Below, piece after piece: positions 18,087 to 25,766 of a stretch of DNA of 33,897 nt. A model generated the notes under the pieces. It made no database searches. It was not told the origin of the DNA and worked only from the letters and a program-made list of their open reading frames with translations. The stretch comes from Terriglobales bacterium. Its GTDB lineage: Bacteria > Acidobacteriota > Terriglobia > Terriglobales > Acidobacteriaceae. The DNA lies in assembly GCA_035457425.1 (NCBI GenBank), contig DATIBR010000192.1, forward strand, positions 1-33,897. The letters run 5' to 3'. Made by a program: the position numbers and the translations under genes. Positions within the stretch are counted from its first letter, which is position 1. Each line of letters begins with the position of its first letter.

Positions 18087-19417
18087 GGAGCTTCTCCCTG
18101 CCGCGGCGAAATCGCGCGGCGGATGGGCGTGCCGGTGGCGCGCTCCAGCTCGCTCAATCGCGTATCGAGGTCCGCGAGCGAGCGGTAATAGGCGGTGCGG
18201 ACGTCGAGCGCCATGTTCTGGCTGTCGATCAGGTTCAGGAAATCCGTCCGGTCGGTCTGGTAGGCGGCGGAGGCGGAGCGCAGCGCGCTGTCGACCTGCG
18301 GTGCCAGCGTGTTGCGGTAAAGGTCGACGAGGCGCTTGGCCGATTGCACGCGGATGAGCGCCTCCTGCAGTTCCTGCCGGACGGCGTTGCGCTTGCTCTC
18401 CAGTTCCGCGTTGCGCAGGCTGATCTCCGCGCTGGCTTCCGCGATCTCCGAATCGTGCCGGCGCTTGTTGAACCACGGCAGCGTCATGGAGAACTCCGCC
18501 ATGTAGCCGTTGCGGAACTCCATCCCGGTGGGACCGAGCATGTATCCGGCGCCGACCTGGAAGTCGGGCAGGTAGGTCTTGCGGGCCAGAGCCAGCTTGT
18601 CTTCGCCCTGCTGAACGGATCGGCGAAGGCCGGCCAGCTCCGGGCGATTGGCGATCGCGGCGCGCTCCAACTCACTGAGGGCGGGCAGCTGGTCGGGCGA
18701 GGTGTAGGCGCCGACCACGCGGAGCGGTTCGCCCGGACCGCGGCCGAGCAACGTGTTGAGCCGAGCGCGCGCCATGGCGCCTTGCTCGTCGAGCATGACG
18801 AGGTGCTCGACCAGGCGCGTGAGCACGATCTGCGCCTTGAGCGTGTCCTGCTGCGGGACCTTGCCGACGCTGTACTTGATGCGCGCGGCCTCGAAGGCCT
18901 GGCGCGCCAGCGCCACCTGGCGGTCGTGCAGCAGCAGCTCGTCGCGATTGCGCAGGAGGTCGTAATACGCCTGGCGCACCTGCAGCAGGACGTCGCGGCG
19001 CATCGCCTCCAGTTCGCTGCGCGAGATGGCGACGTCCTGCCGCGCGACTTTGTCGGCCAGCCCGCGCTTGCCCGGCCCGGGTAGGGCCTGCGAGAGCATC
19101 ACCATGTTCTGCGACCGGTCGAGGTCCCAGGGGCGGCGCAGCGGAACGCCCCAGGTGCGGACCTGGAGCATGGGATCTTCCAGAGCGCCGGCTTGCGGCG
19201 CGCGGGCCTCGACGACCGCTATGCGGGCAGCGGCCGCCTTCAGTCCAGGATTGCCGGTCAGCGCGGCTGCCTCGAGGTCGTCGAGCGTATAAGTCGGCGC
19301 GCTGGTCTCGACGTGATGCTGCGCGAGCATCGCGTCCAAAAGTGCGGGCGGCTCCTGCTGGCCCATCGCGGGCCAGACAGCGAGCAGCGAGAGTACGAGT
19401 ACAGCAAGGCCTTTCAT
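18083..19417 (-). CDS. cusC: TolC/CusC-type outer-membrane efflux protein
   Basis: A 444-aa outer-membrane channel. It has a signal peptide (about residues 1-19) with no lipobox Cys, unlike E. coli CusC, and then two outer-membrane-efflux repeats: the first from YTLDDLEAAALTGNPGL through QAYYDLLRNRDELLL and YSVGKVPQQDTLKAQ, the second from IANRPELAGLRRSVQ through YRNTLAPQVDSALRSASAAY. These form the trimeric alpha-barrel tunnel. GGAGG lies before ATG 19417. It is the second gene of the cus operon and overlaps cusB by four bases. Confidence 0.9.
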   Translation of the reverse strand: MKGLAVLVLSLLAVWPAMGQQEPPALLDAMLAQHHVETSAPTYTLDDLEAAALTGNPGLKAAAARIAVVEARAPQAGALEDPMLQVRTWGVPLRRPWDLDRSQNMVMLSQALPGPGKRGLADKVARQDVAISRSELEAMRRDVLLQVRQAYYDLLRNRDELLLHDRQVALARQAFEAARIKYSVGKVPQQDTLKAQIVLTRLVEHLVMLDEQGAMARARLNTLLGRGPGEPLRVVGAYTSPDQLPALSELERAAIANRPELAGLRRSVQQGEDKLALARKTYLPDFQVGAGYMLGPTGMEFRNGYMAEFSMTLPWFNKRRHDSEIAEASAEISLRNAELESKRNAVRQELQEALIRVQSAKRLVDLYRNTLAPQVDSALRSASAAYQTDRTDFLNLIDSQNMALDVRTAYYRSLADLDTRLSELERATGTPIRRAISPRQGEAP

Positions 19418-19481
19418 GTCTTCCCTCCACGAGGATCGAGTGGGGCGGACACGCTACGGCGTCCGCGAGAGACACGAAGGG

Positions 19482-19874
19482 CTAGATACGAAGGACGGAG
19501 CTACAACGCGGCGGAGAAGTGGGTGGCGAGCGGTCGCTGGTCAGCGAGCTTGCCTCCGCCGGCCTTTCCGTGTGGACGGCGATGGGAGCAGGCAGCACCG
19601 CAACCTGGTCGAAATCGATGGACGAGGTCTTGTGGGGCGCGAAGGCGTCAGGCACGCCCGCCACGGTGCGGCAGCACTGGTGTGACGCCGGCCCGACCTG
19701 GTCGTGGCAGTCACCGTGCATCTGGCGGCAGCACTCGGCTTCGCTCACCGCGAGCGCGGCCGTTTCCATGGCGCACGCCATCAGCGGGGTCGCAAACAGG
19801 AATGCGATCGTGCCGAGCGCGACGAGCGCGGAAAGGGCACGGCTGCGGACTGTGGTGCGACGGGTCATCGCCAT
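19482..19874 (-). CDS. Exported Cys/His-rich small protein heading the cus operon
   Basis: About 130 aa. I do not recognise a family with confidence. It has a signal-like hydrophobic stretch (ALSALVALGTIAFLFATPLMACA), then a short segment dense in metal-binding residues: ECCRQMHGDCHDQVGPASHQCCR, six Cys and three His within 23 residues. A variable Pro/Ser/Thr-rich tail follows. The layout resembles DUF2946-like proteins found near copper genes, but that is only a likeness. It lies 64 bases upstream of cusC on the same strand. A role as periplasmic metal scavenger or sensor is inferred. Start ATG 19874; GTG 19877 and ATG 19868 are also possible and none has a ribosome site. Confidence 0.65.
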   Translation of the reverse strand: MAMTRRTTVRSRALSALVALGTIAFLFATPLMACAMETAALAVSEAECCRQMHGDCHDQVGPASHQCCRTVAGVPDAFAPHKTSSIDFDQVAVLPAPIAVHTERPAEASSLTSDRSPPTSPPRCSSVLRI

Positions 19875-19880
19875 CACCAG

Positions 19881-19921
19881 ACTATGGGATGCCGCGGATG
19901 CTGGATGTGACGCAGGTCACA
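19881..19921 (-). promoter_or_regulatory. CRP-type operator and -10 of the cus operon
   Basis: TGTGACCTGCGTCACA (minus strand, 19921-19906) is a perfect match to the CRP half-site pair TGTGA-N6-TCACA. A -10-like CATAGT lies at 19886-19881, six bases before the ATG at 19874. If transcription begins at that ATG, the operator centre is about -40, the class II activator position. The site lies between the bamA stop and the first cus gene, so it can only serve the cus operon on this strand. Confidence 0.65.
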
Positions 19922-19945
19922 CCGGGAGTGCCAAGAGAGTTCCGC

Positions 19946-22813
19946 CTAGAAGGTGGTGGAGACGGAGAAGCGGAAGGTGGAGCGGGGCTCGTGGAGGCGG
20001 GCGCGGCCGCCGCCGGCGAGGGATTCATTGCGGACCGCCTGCTGGAAGCTGAAATCGCCGGCGCCGCCGGGCGGGAACATGTCGCGTGTGATCTGGGTAT
20101 TGCCGTTGATGAAGGTGTCGAGCGTCAGCGGGTTGAAAGCGTAGTAGACGCGCAGGGGCGCGTTGATGACCGGCATGAGGATCTGGATCTCGGCGCCGGT
20201 GGACATGCGCGGCACGTAGTTGGTGGCGGAGATGGGATCGATCTGCTGGTCGAAAGGCGGCAGCGCGAAGCCCGCGCAGCTGAAGTCCGGGTTGATGGCC
20301 GGGCAGCCGAAGGTGCTGCTGTTGAGGGCGTCGAGCGAGGCGGGCGAGAGCTTGAGCTGCGACGGGCGCGCCACGAAGTCCATGCCGAAGTCGTTGAACA
20401 GGGCGAAGGTGACCGGGCCGGCGATGGGGATGCGGTACTCGACGTTGGAGACGATGCTGGTGTCGCCGCCGGGGAAGATGAGGCGGCGCATCGGCACCGG
20501 CACGGTGACGACGCCGCGACGCAGGTTGCTGGGGTCGATGGGGACGAAGGAGCCGTCGGGGTTCTGGAGCGGGAAGTTGACCTTCTGCACCAGGTAGATG
20601 GCGGGCGAGATGGTGCGGATGTCGAAGCCGCGCAGGTCGGTGTCGCCGCCCATGTAGGCGCGCTCGAAGGGAGGCGCGACGATGCCGCCCCAGCCCGTCA
20701 GGTAGGAAGCCTGCAGGCGCACGCCGAGGATCTGGGGCGCGTTGCCGGGATCATGGGTGAAGCGCAGTCCCTTCATCGGGAACCAGATCTTGTACTCGAC
20801 GATGGGACGGAGCGAGCGGACGTTGCCGCCGAGTCCGGCGATCTCGCCGCCGAGGTAGAGGCTGTTGCCGCCGGTGGGGCGGAAGTTGTTGTTGATGGTC
20901 GAGAAGCTGAAGCTGGGCAGCAGCTTGCTGGTGACGATGCCGCGCAGCGCGTTGGGACCGGAGATGCTGCGGAAGTCGATGTTCTCGAAGGCGAAGCGCG
21001 AGGCGTCGCTGAAGGTATCGATGGACGTCCGGTCGAGCGCGTAGGTGAGGCCGACGCGCTTGAAGGAGTGGCGCAGCGGATAGCTGGCGTAGAGCGAGAT
21101 GCCGGTGGAGGACTGGCGGTAGTTCTGCAGCGTGTTGAGGAAGGACTGGGGCAGGTTGAGCTGCTGGCCGCTGAGCTCGGCGGCGATGCGCGCCTGGTCG
21201 TAGTCGTAAGAGCGGTGGTAGATGGTGAAGCCGGTCTGGAGGGGGCGGTCGAACATGTACGGCTCGGTGAAGCCGAACAGCAGGTTCTTCTCGCGCGAGC
21301 CCACGTTCGCCTGGATGGTGAGCGTCTCGCCCAGGCCGAGGAAGTTGTTGGTCTGGTAGCTGAGGCCGACGAAGGAGCCGGAGAGGCCGCTGACGCCGCC
21401 GTTCAAGCCGATCTGGTTCTTACCCTTTTCCTTGAGCTTGAGGGTGAGGTCGACGGTGCCCTCGCCCTCGTTGCGGCGGATGACGGTGTCCTGCTCGGGC
21501 TTGAGCTGCTCGAAGTAGTTGAGCTGGTTCAGGCGGAGGATGCTCATGTCCCAGAGGCGGGAGTTGTAGAGGCCGCCTTCCTCCACCGCGAGCTCGCGGC
21601 GGATGACCTTGTCGCGCGTGGTCGTGTTGCCCTCGAACTCGATGCGCCGGACGTAGAACTGCTTGCCCTCGTCCACGTCGATCTCGAGCGAGATGACCTT
21701 CTTGTCGTCGTCGATCTTGGTGTCGGGGATGGAGGTGAAGTTGATGTAGCCGTACTCGCCGTACGCCTTGGTCAGGTTCTGCAGGCCCTTGCGGATGGCG
21801 GAGATGTCGAAGATGTCGCCGTCCTTGATGGGGAAGAGGCCGCGCAGCGCCCTCTGGTCGGCGATGGCCTTGTTGTTCTTGAAGGTGATGGACCCCAGCC
21901 GGTAGCGCTCGCCTTCCTCGATGGGCAGGGTGATGTCGATCGCCTTGCCCTTCTTCGACTTCCAGAAGAACGGGAAGTTGATGCCGCCGGTGTCGCGCAC
22001 CTTGGTCTTGGGGTCGTTGACCAGGGCCTTGAAGTAGCCCCTCTGCTGGTAGGCGTCGCGCACGCGCTCGGTGTCTTCGGTGAGCTTGGAGGCGTCGTAG
22101 GTCTTGGCCCAGAGGTTCTCGAGGAAGATGGAGTGCGGGATGCCGATGGGCCGCAGGTTGACCATGGCGCGCCGCAGCTTGCGGCCGGAGATGTGCTTGT
22201 TGCCCTCGAAGCGGATCTTGCCGACCTTGACCTTGGGGCCTTCCACCACGTTGAAGAGCACGGCGACGGCGCCGGGCGGGATGGGATGGATCTCCGGGGT
22301 GACCTTGGCGAACTGGCGGCCGTGCTCGCCCAGCAGCTCTTTCAGGACGGTCTCGGCGCGCTTGATGCGGGTGGGGTCGTACTGGCTCTCGACCGTGAGG
22401 CCGACCTTGCGCTCCTTGAAGCGGTCGAGCACGTCGGACTGCGAGACCGAGTTAAGGCCCTTGTACTCGATGCGGCGGATGGTCGGCCGCTCCTTCACGT
22501 AGATGTGGATGACCACGCCGCCGGCCACGTCCTCGCGCTCGATGCGCAGGTCCTCGAAGTAGCCGGTGTTCCACAGGGAATTGAAGTCGCGCTCGACGCC
22601 GGCCGGGTCGTAGACGTCGCCGGCGCGGGTGAAGATGCGCGCGCGGATGCTCTCGGCCGGGATGCGGCGCTGGCCGTGGATCTCGACGCTCTTCACGACC
22701 TCCTGGGCCTGGGCCAATCCGCTGAAAAGACCGGAGAAAAGTACCAGCAGGAGGGTCGCGAAGAGAAAGCGGCCCGCCGCCGCCGAACGTGCGCGACGTG
22801 CGAGACAAGACAA
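19946..22813 (-). CDS. bamA: Outer-membrane protein assembly factor BamA
   Basis: A 955-aa Omp85 protein that inserts beta-barrels into the outer membrane. It has a signal peptide (FATLLLVLFSGLFSGLAQA), five POTRA domains (beginning near VKSVEIHGQRRIP, IRRIEYKGLNSVS, VGKIRFEGNKHIS, LGSITFKNNKAIA and VRRIEFEGNTTTR), then a C-terminal 16-strand barrel with the GGDTDLRGFDIR lid-lock motif and a terminal Phe (FSVSTTF). It is longer than the E. coli protein (810 aa). The start is TTG at 22813: no ATG, GTG or other TTG lies upstream before the in-frame stop at 22856. A TATAAT 55 bases upstream is the probable -10. Confidence 0.95.
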   Translation of the reverse strand: MSCLARRARSAAAGRFLFATLLLVLFSGLFSGLAQAQEVVKSVEIHGQRRIPAESIRARIFTRAGDVYDPAGVERDFNSLWNTGYFEDLRIEREDVAGGVVIHIYVKERPTIRRIEYKGLNSVSQSDVLDRFKERKVGLTVESQYDPTRIKRAETVLKELLGEHGRQFAKVTPEIHPIPPGAVAVLFNVVEGPKVKVGKIRFEGNKHISGRKLRRAMVNLRPIGIPHSIFLENLWAKTYDASKLTEDTERVRDAYQQRGYFKALVNDPKTKVRDTGGINFPFFWKSKKGKAIDITLPIEEGERYRLGSITFKNNKAIADQRALRGLFPIKDGDIFDISAIRKGLQNLTKAYGEYGYINFTSIPDTKIDDDKKVISLEIDVDEGKQFYVRRIEFEGNTTTRDKVIRRELAVEEGGLYNSRLWDMSILRLNQLNYFEQLKPEQDTVIRRNEGEGTVDLTLKLKEKGKNQIGLNGGVSGLSGSFVGLSYQTNNFLGLGETLTIQANVGSREKNLLFGFTEPYMFDRPLQTGFTIYHRSYDYDQARIAAELSGQQLNLPQSFLNTLQNYRQSSTGISLYASYPLRHSFKRVGLTYALDRTSIDTFSDASRFAFENIDFRSISGPNALRGIVTSKLLPSFSFSTINNNFRPTGGNSLYLGGEIAGLGGNVRSLRPIVEYKIWFPMKGLRFTHDPGNAPQILGVRLQASYLTGWGGIVAPPFERAYMGGDTDLRGFDIRTISPAIYLVQKVNFPLQNPDGSFVPIDPSNLRRGVVTVPVPMRRLIFPGGDTSIVSNVEYRIPIAGPVTFALFNDFGMDFVARPSQLKLSPASLDALNSSTFGCPAINPDFSCAGFALPPFDQQIDPISATNYVPRMSTGAEIQILMPVINAPLRVYYAFNPLTLDTFINGNTQITRDMFPPGGAGDFSFQQAVRNESLAGGGRARLHEPRSTFRFSVSTTF

Positions 22814-23113
22814 TCCCGAAAAAAAGGCGGAAATAGGACGACCTCTACTGGGAGACTAGGAATTGGTCATTATACGGAAAGAGGCTGCATGTGCATAGAC
22901 AAGCGAATACCTGAGAACCGGGGCCCGGGATGCCGCGATGGCGCGCGGATCGCACGCCCGATTAGACGACGCGCGGGCCGCGGTGGCGACATCGGCGGCG
23001 CAACGGCCGACGGGCGAAGCCGCCGCGAAAATCGAGGGCTGCTGCTGGAATGGGGCAGCACCGAACAGTGGGTGCGAATCTCATCTCCCAAGTCCCAATA
23101 GGAGAACACTCAG
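22814..23113. other. bamA / small-protein divergent gap
   Basis: 300 bases. Contains a TATAAT on the minus strand at 22874-22869, a likely -10 for bamA with no clear -35, and an AGGAG ribosome site for the small gene at 23100-23104. The GC-rich middle (about 22918-23060) shows no RNA fold, repeat or credible gene. Confidence 0.5.
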
Positions 23114-23302
23114 ATGGACGATCGTAATCGTAATCAGCAGGGCGAAGGCATGGAAAACCGCGAGAAGCAGGGCGGCAACATGCCGAACCCCAACGAGAAG
23201 AAGCCCACCCAGGGTGACCAGGGACAGGGGACGGAAGATCGCAACCGTGGCCAGAACCAGGGTCAGAACCAGGGCCAGGGCGGCGAGCGGAAGTCCGCCT
23301 AA
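23114..23302 (+). CDS. Small hydrophilic, disordered protein
   Basis: A 62-aa protein I do not recognise. It is almost entirely Gln, Asn, Gly, Glu, Asp, Lys and Arg, with no hydrophobic core and no Cys, and contains GQNQGQNQGQ repeats. It is predicted to be unstructured. Evidence that it is real: AGGAG nine bases before the ATG, a strong rho-independent terminator 28 bases after the stop, and composition less GC-biased than its neighbours. Such proteins are sometimes stress or desiccation factors, but nothing here assigns a role. It is transcribed away from bamA. Confidence 0.7.
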   Translation: MDDRNRNQQGEGMENREKQGGNMPNPNEKKPTQGDQGQGTEDRNRGQNQGQNQGQGGERKSA

Positions 23303-23329
23303 CGCGCTGCTGAACGTCGAAGAATAGGG

Positions 23330-23362
23330 AAGCCCGGTGCGCAAGCGCCGGGCTTTATTCTT
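23330..23362 (+). terminator. Rho-independent terminator of the small gene
   Basis: Stem AAGCCCGGTGC (23330-23340), loop GCAA, arm GCGCCGGGCTT (23345-23355) with one G-U pair, followed by TATTCTT. It lies 28 bases after the stop at 23302. Confidence 0.88.
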
Positions 23363-23381
23363 GCAAGATCAAAGTCAAGGG

Positions 23382-23527
23382 AACACAGGAGGACGCAGGG
23401 GACGCGGAGGAAACCCGTTTCTTTTCTTTCCGGGAGTGCGGGCAATGTAGCTCACGCAAGAAGAGGAAAAGGGAGAGGAGACAGGAAGAAAAAGAACTCC
23501 TCCGCGTCCTCTGCGCCCTCCTGTGTT
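23382..23527. mobile_element. 146-bp element with 30-bp inverted ends
   Basis: Arms 23382-23411 and 23498-23527 are inverted repeats matching at 28 of 30 positions. Each arm has a 9-base internal period (GACGCRGRG-like). The 86-base interior is purine-rich with no open reading frame. The right arm overlaps the TAA stop codon of the molybdopterin oxidoreductase (23526-23528). It could be a MITE or a pair of inverted nonamer arrays; similar nonamers are at 30648-30665 and 33871-33897. Confidence 0.7.
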
Positions 23528-25646
23528 ATTTCGCGGGCGCGACCTCGACCAGGCAGGAGTAGAACGTCGCGCCGCGGCCGATGTCGGTGAGCCGCTCCGA
23601 GGTCAGGACGTTGATGTTCTGCTTCTCGGGCGAGAGCTTGGCCCACTTCAGGCGGGCGGCGACGACGCCGCGCGGCACCGAGCCGTTCACGCGCGCCTTC
23701 AGCGTGATGGCGCCGCGGTCGTTGAAGACGCGCACCGCCGCGCCCTCCGCGATGCCGCGCGCGGCCGCGTCGGCGCTGTGGATCTCGAGCAGGCCGTCTT
23801 CTTCCATCTCCTGCACCGAAGGCAGGTTCGAGAAAGTGGAGTTCAGGTAGTTGTCGGCCTTGCGGCCGAGCAGCTCGAGCGGATACTTCTTCGCCGCCTC
23901 GGTGTGGCGCGACTCGCGCGGCGGCACGAACGACGCGATGGGGTCGATGCCCTGCGCGGCGAGCGCGGCGCTGTAAAGCTCGGCCTTGCCAGACGGCGTA
24001 GGGAACTGGCCGGCGGCGAAAGGGAGGAAGAAGGCCGTCGGCCCTCGGTCGGCGGCCGTCGGCCGTGAAGAGCCGTTGAGGTGAAGGCGGATGTGGCCTT
24101 CGGCTTCGAGGCGCTCGCGCGTGATGCCCTGGAGCGTGGGGGAGCCGCCGGCCAGGGCGGCGTCGAGCATCGCGTCCACCGTCTCGTCGAAGCAGGGCTC
24201 GGGGAAGCCCATGGCCTTGGCGAGCGCGCGGAACAGCTCCACGTTGCTGCGCGCCTCGCCCAGCGGCGCGATGGCCTGGTTCGACATGCCGAGGTAGTAG
24301 TGCCCGTAGGAGGTCTGGATGTCCTTGTGCTCGAAGAAGGTGGTGGCGGGCAGGACGACGTCGGCGTAGTCGGTGGTGTCGGTGAAGAACTGCTCGTGCA
24401 CCACGGTGAAGAGGTCCGGGCGCCGCAGGCCGCGGATGACGCGGTTGTGGTCGGGGGCGATGGCGGCGGGGTTGGAGTTGTAGACGAACAGCGCCTGCAC
24501 CGGCGGATCGTTCAGGTCGAGCAGGACGCGGCCGAGCTCGCTCATGTTGAGCACGCGGGCGGGGCGGCCGAGCGCGGCCTGCATCAGGTCGGGGCGCGTG
24601 AGCGCGGCTTCGTCGAGGCCGTAGGCGCCCGAGGTCGAGAGGCAGATGCCGCCGCCGGCGTGCTGGAACGAGCCGGTGACCACCGGGAGCATGGCGATGG
24701 CGCGCATGGCGGCGCCGCCGTTCTCCGCGCGCTGCACGCCGTAGTTCACGCGGATGGCGGCGGGGCGCGCGCCGGCGTAGTCGCGCGCCAGCTTGCGGAT
24801 GTCTTCGGCCGGCACGCCGGTCCACTGCGCCACTTTTTCCGGCGGGTACTCGCGCACGCGCTCGCGCAGCTGCTCGAAGCCGACGGTCGCGCGCGCGACG
24901 TAATCCTTGTCGTAGAGGTCTTCCGTGATGATGACGTGCAGCATCCCCAGCGCCAGCGCGACGTCGGTGCCGGGGTGGATGGGGATGTACCAGTCGGCGC
25001 ACTTCGCGGTGCGCGTCTGGTAGGGATCGATGACCACCAGCTTGGCGCCCTGGCGGCGCGCGTCTTCGATGAACGGCCACAGGTGCACGCTGGTGCCGTG
25101 GATGTTGGCGCCCCACGCCAGGATGAGCTTTGAGTGCGCGAACTGCTCGGGCTCGGTGCCGAGCTTCTTGCCGAGCAGGGAGACGATGGCGTCGCCGCCG
25201 GCGGTGGCGCAGATGGTGCGGTCGAGCTGCGAGGCGCCCAGCCGGTGGAAGAAGCGGCGGTCCATGGAGGCGTTGCCGAGCGCGCCCAGCGTCCCGCCGT
25301 AGGAATAAGGCAGGATGGCCTCCGGGCCGAAGTCGCGCGCGACCTGCTGGAGCTTCGCGGCGACCTCGCGCAGCGCTTCGTCCCACGGGATGCGCGCGAA
25401 CGCGCCGGGACCGCCGCTGCCTTTGGGCGCGACGCGGCGCATGGGATAAAGGACGCGGTCGGGCGAGTAGACGCGGTCGAGGTACTTGGCGACCTTGGCG
25501 CAGAGGAATCCGCGCGTCACCGGATGCGCCGGGTCGCCCTGGATCTTCGTCGCCTTGCCGCTGAGCTGGTCGACGGTGATGAGGACGCCGCAGGCGTCGG
25601 GGCAATCGTGCGGGCAGGCGGCGTGGACGACCTTGGTCGACGGCAT
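23526..25646 (-). CDS. Molybdopterin (bis-MGD) oxidoreductase, orphan
   Basis: A 706-aa enzyme of the DMSO-reductase/formate-dehydrogenase superfamily. An N-terminal 4Fe-4S site has Cys11, Cys15, Cys19 and Cys49 (ACPHDCPDACG, then GFLCAK). MGD-binding segments follow: LILAWGANIHGTSVHLWP, KLVVIDPYQTRTAKCADWYIPI, LFVYNSNPAAIAPD, and the C-terminal domain IHSADAAARGIAEGAAVRVFNDRG. The likely Mo ligand is Cys in RTICATAGGDA. There is no twin-arginine signal, so it is cytoplasmic. No partner FeS, membrane or chaperone gene is adjacent, so substrate and electron partner are unknown. The ATG 25646 has TATACT nine bases upstream and no ribosome site. Confidence 0.9.
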   Translation of the reverse strand: MPSTKVVHAACPHDCPDACGVLITVDQLSGKATKIQGDPAHPVTRGFLCAKVAKYLDRVYSPDRVLYPMRRVAPKGSGGPGAFARIPWDEALREVAAKLQQVARDFGPEAILPYSYGGTLGALGNASMDRRFFHRLGASQLDRTICATAGGDAIVSLLGKKLGTEPEQFAHSKLILAWGANIHGTSVHLWPFIEDARRQGAKLVVIDPYQTRTAKCADWYIPIHPGTDVALALGMLHVIITEDLYDKDYVARATVGFEQLRERVREYPPEKVAQWTGVPAEDIRKLARDYAGARPAAIRVNYGVQRAENGGAAMRAIAMLPVVTGSFQHAGGGICLSTSGAYGLDEAALTRPDLMQAALGRPARVLNMSELGRVLLDLNDPPVQALFVYNSNPAAIAPDHNRVIRGLRRPDLFTVVHEQFFTDTTDYADVVLPATTFFEHKDIQTSYGHYYLGMSNQAIAPLGEARSNVELFRALAKAMGFPEPCFDETVDAMLDAALAGGSPTLQGITRERLEAEGHIRLHLNGSSRPTAADRGPTAFFLPFAAGQFPTPSGKAELYSAALAAQGIDPIASFVPPRESRHTEAAKKYPLELLGRKADNYLNSTFSNLPSVQEMEEDGLLEIHSADAAARGIAEGAAVRVFNDRGAITLKARVNGSVPRGVVAARLKWAKLSPEKQNINVLTSERLTDIGRGATFYSCLVEVAPAK

Positions 25647-25655
25647 GGTGAGAGC

Positions 25656-25661
25656 AGTATA
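25656..25661 (-). promoter_or_regulatory. Candidate -10 of the molybdopterin oxidoreductase, leaderless configuration
   Basis: TATACT on the minus strand, nine bases before ATG 25646, without a ribosome site. The -35 region falls inside the heptamer array at 25662-25696 and has no TTGACA-like match. Confidence 0.42.
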
Positions 25662-25758
25662 AGTCTTCAGACTTCAGTCTTCAGTCGTCAGTCGTCAGCC
25701 AAAAACAAAGGGCGTGCGCTGGCACGCCCGGCTGAAGTCTGACGTCGGAAGTCTGAAG
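25662..25758. repeat. Inverted heptamer arrays flanking the frr terminator
   Basis: Left arm 25662-25696: AGTCTTC, AGACTTC, AGTCTTC, AGTCGTC, AGTCGTC, then AGCC. Right arm 25731-25758, on the minus strand: AGACTTC, CGACGTC, AGACTTC, AGCC. The arms are inverted copies of the same unit and enclose a terminator hairpin. Confidence 0.9.
25700..25729 (-). terminator. Rho-independent terminator of frr
   Basis: Minus strand stem GGGCGTGC-CAGC-GCACGCCC (25729-25710) followed by TTTGTTTTTGG. It lies about 40 bases after the frr stop and is framed by inverted heptamer arrays that could extend the stem. Confidence 0.88.
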
Positions 25759-25766
25759 GCTTCCTT

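Noticed and set aside
19193-23101. Very long open frame on the plus strand (over 1,300 codons) opposite bamA
   Set aside because: Asp/Val/Ala/Gly-rich and without domains; it is the antisense of bamA, whose POTRA and barrel motifs are clear. High GC keeps the opposite frame open.
22870-23109. 79-aa minus-strand frame upstream of bamA
   Set aside because: No ribosome site, no domain, and it would overlap the bamA -10 region.
23081-23344. Hydrophobic 87-aa frame on the minus strand opposite the small gene
   Set aside because: It is the antisense of a Gln/Gly/Asn-rich coding sequence, which reads as Leu/Val/Ala. It has no ribosome site and runs through the terminator.
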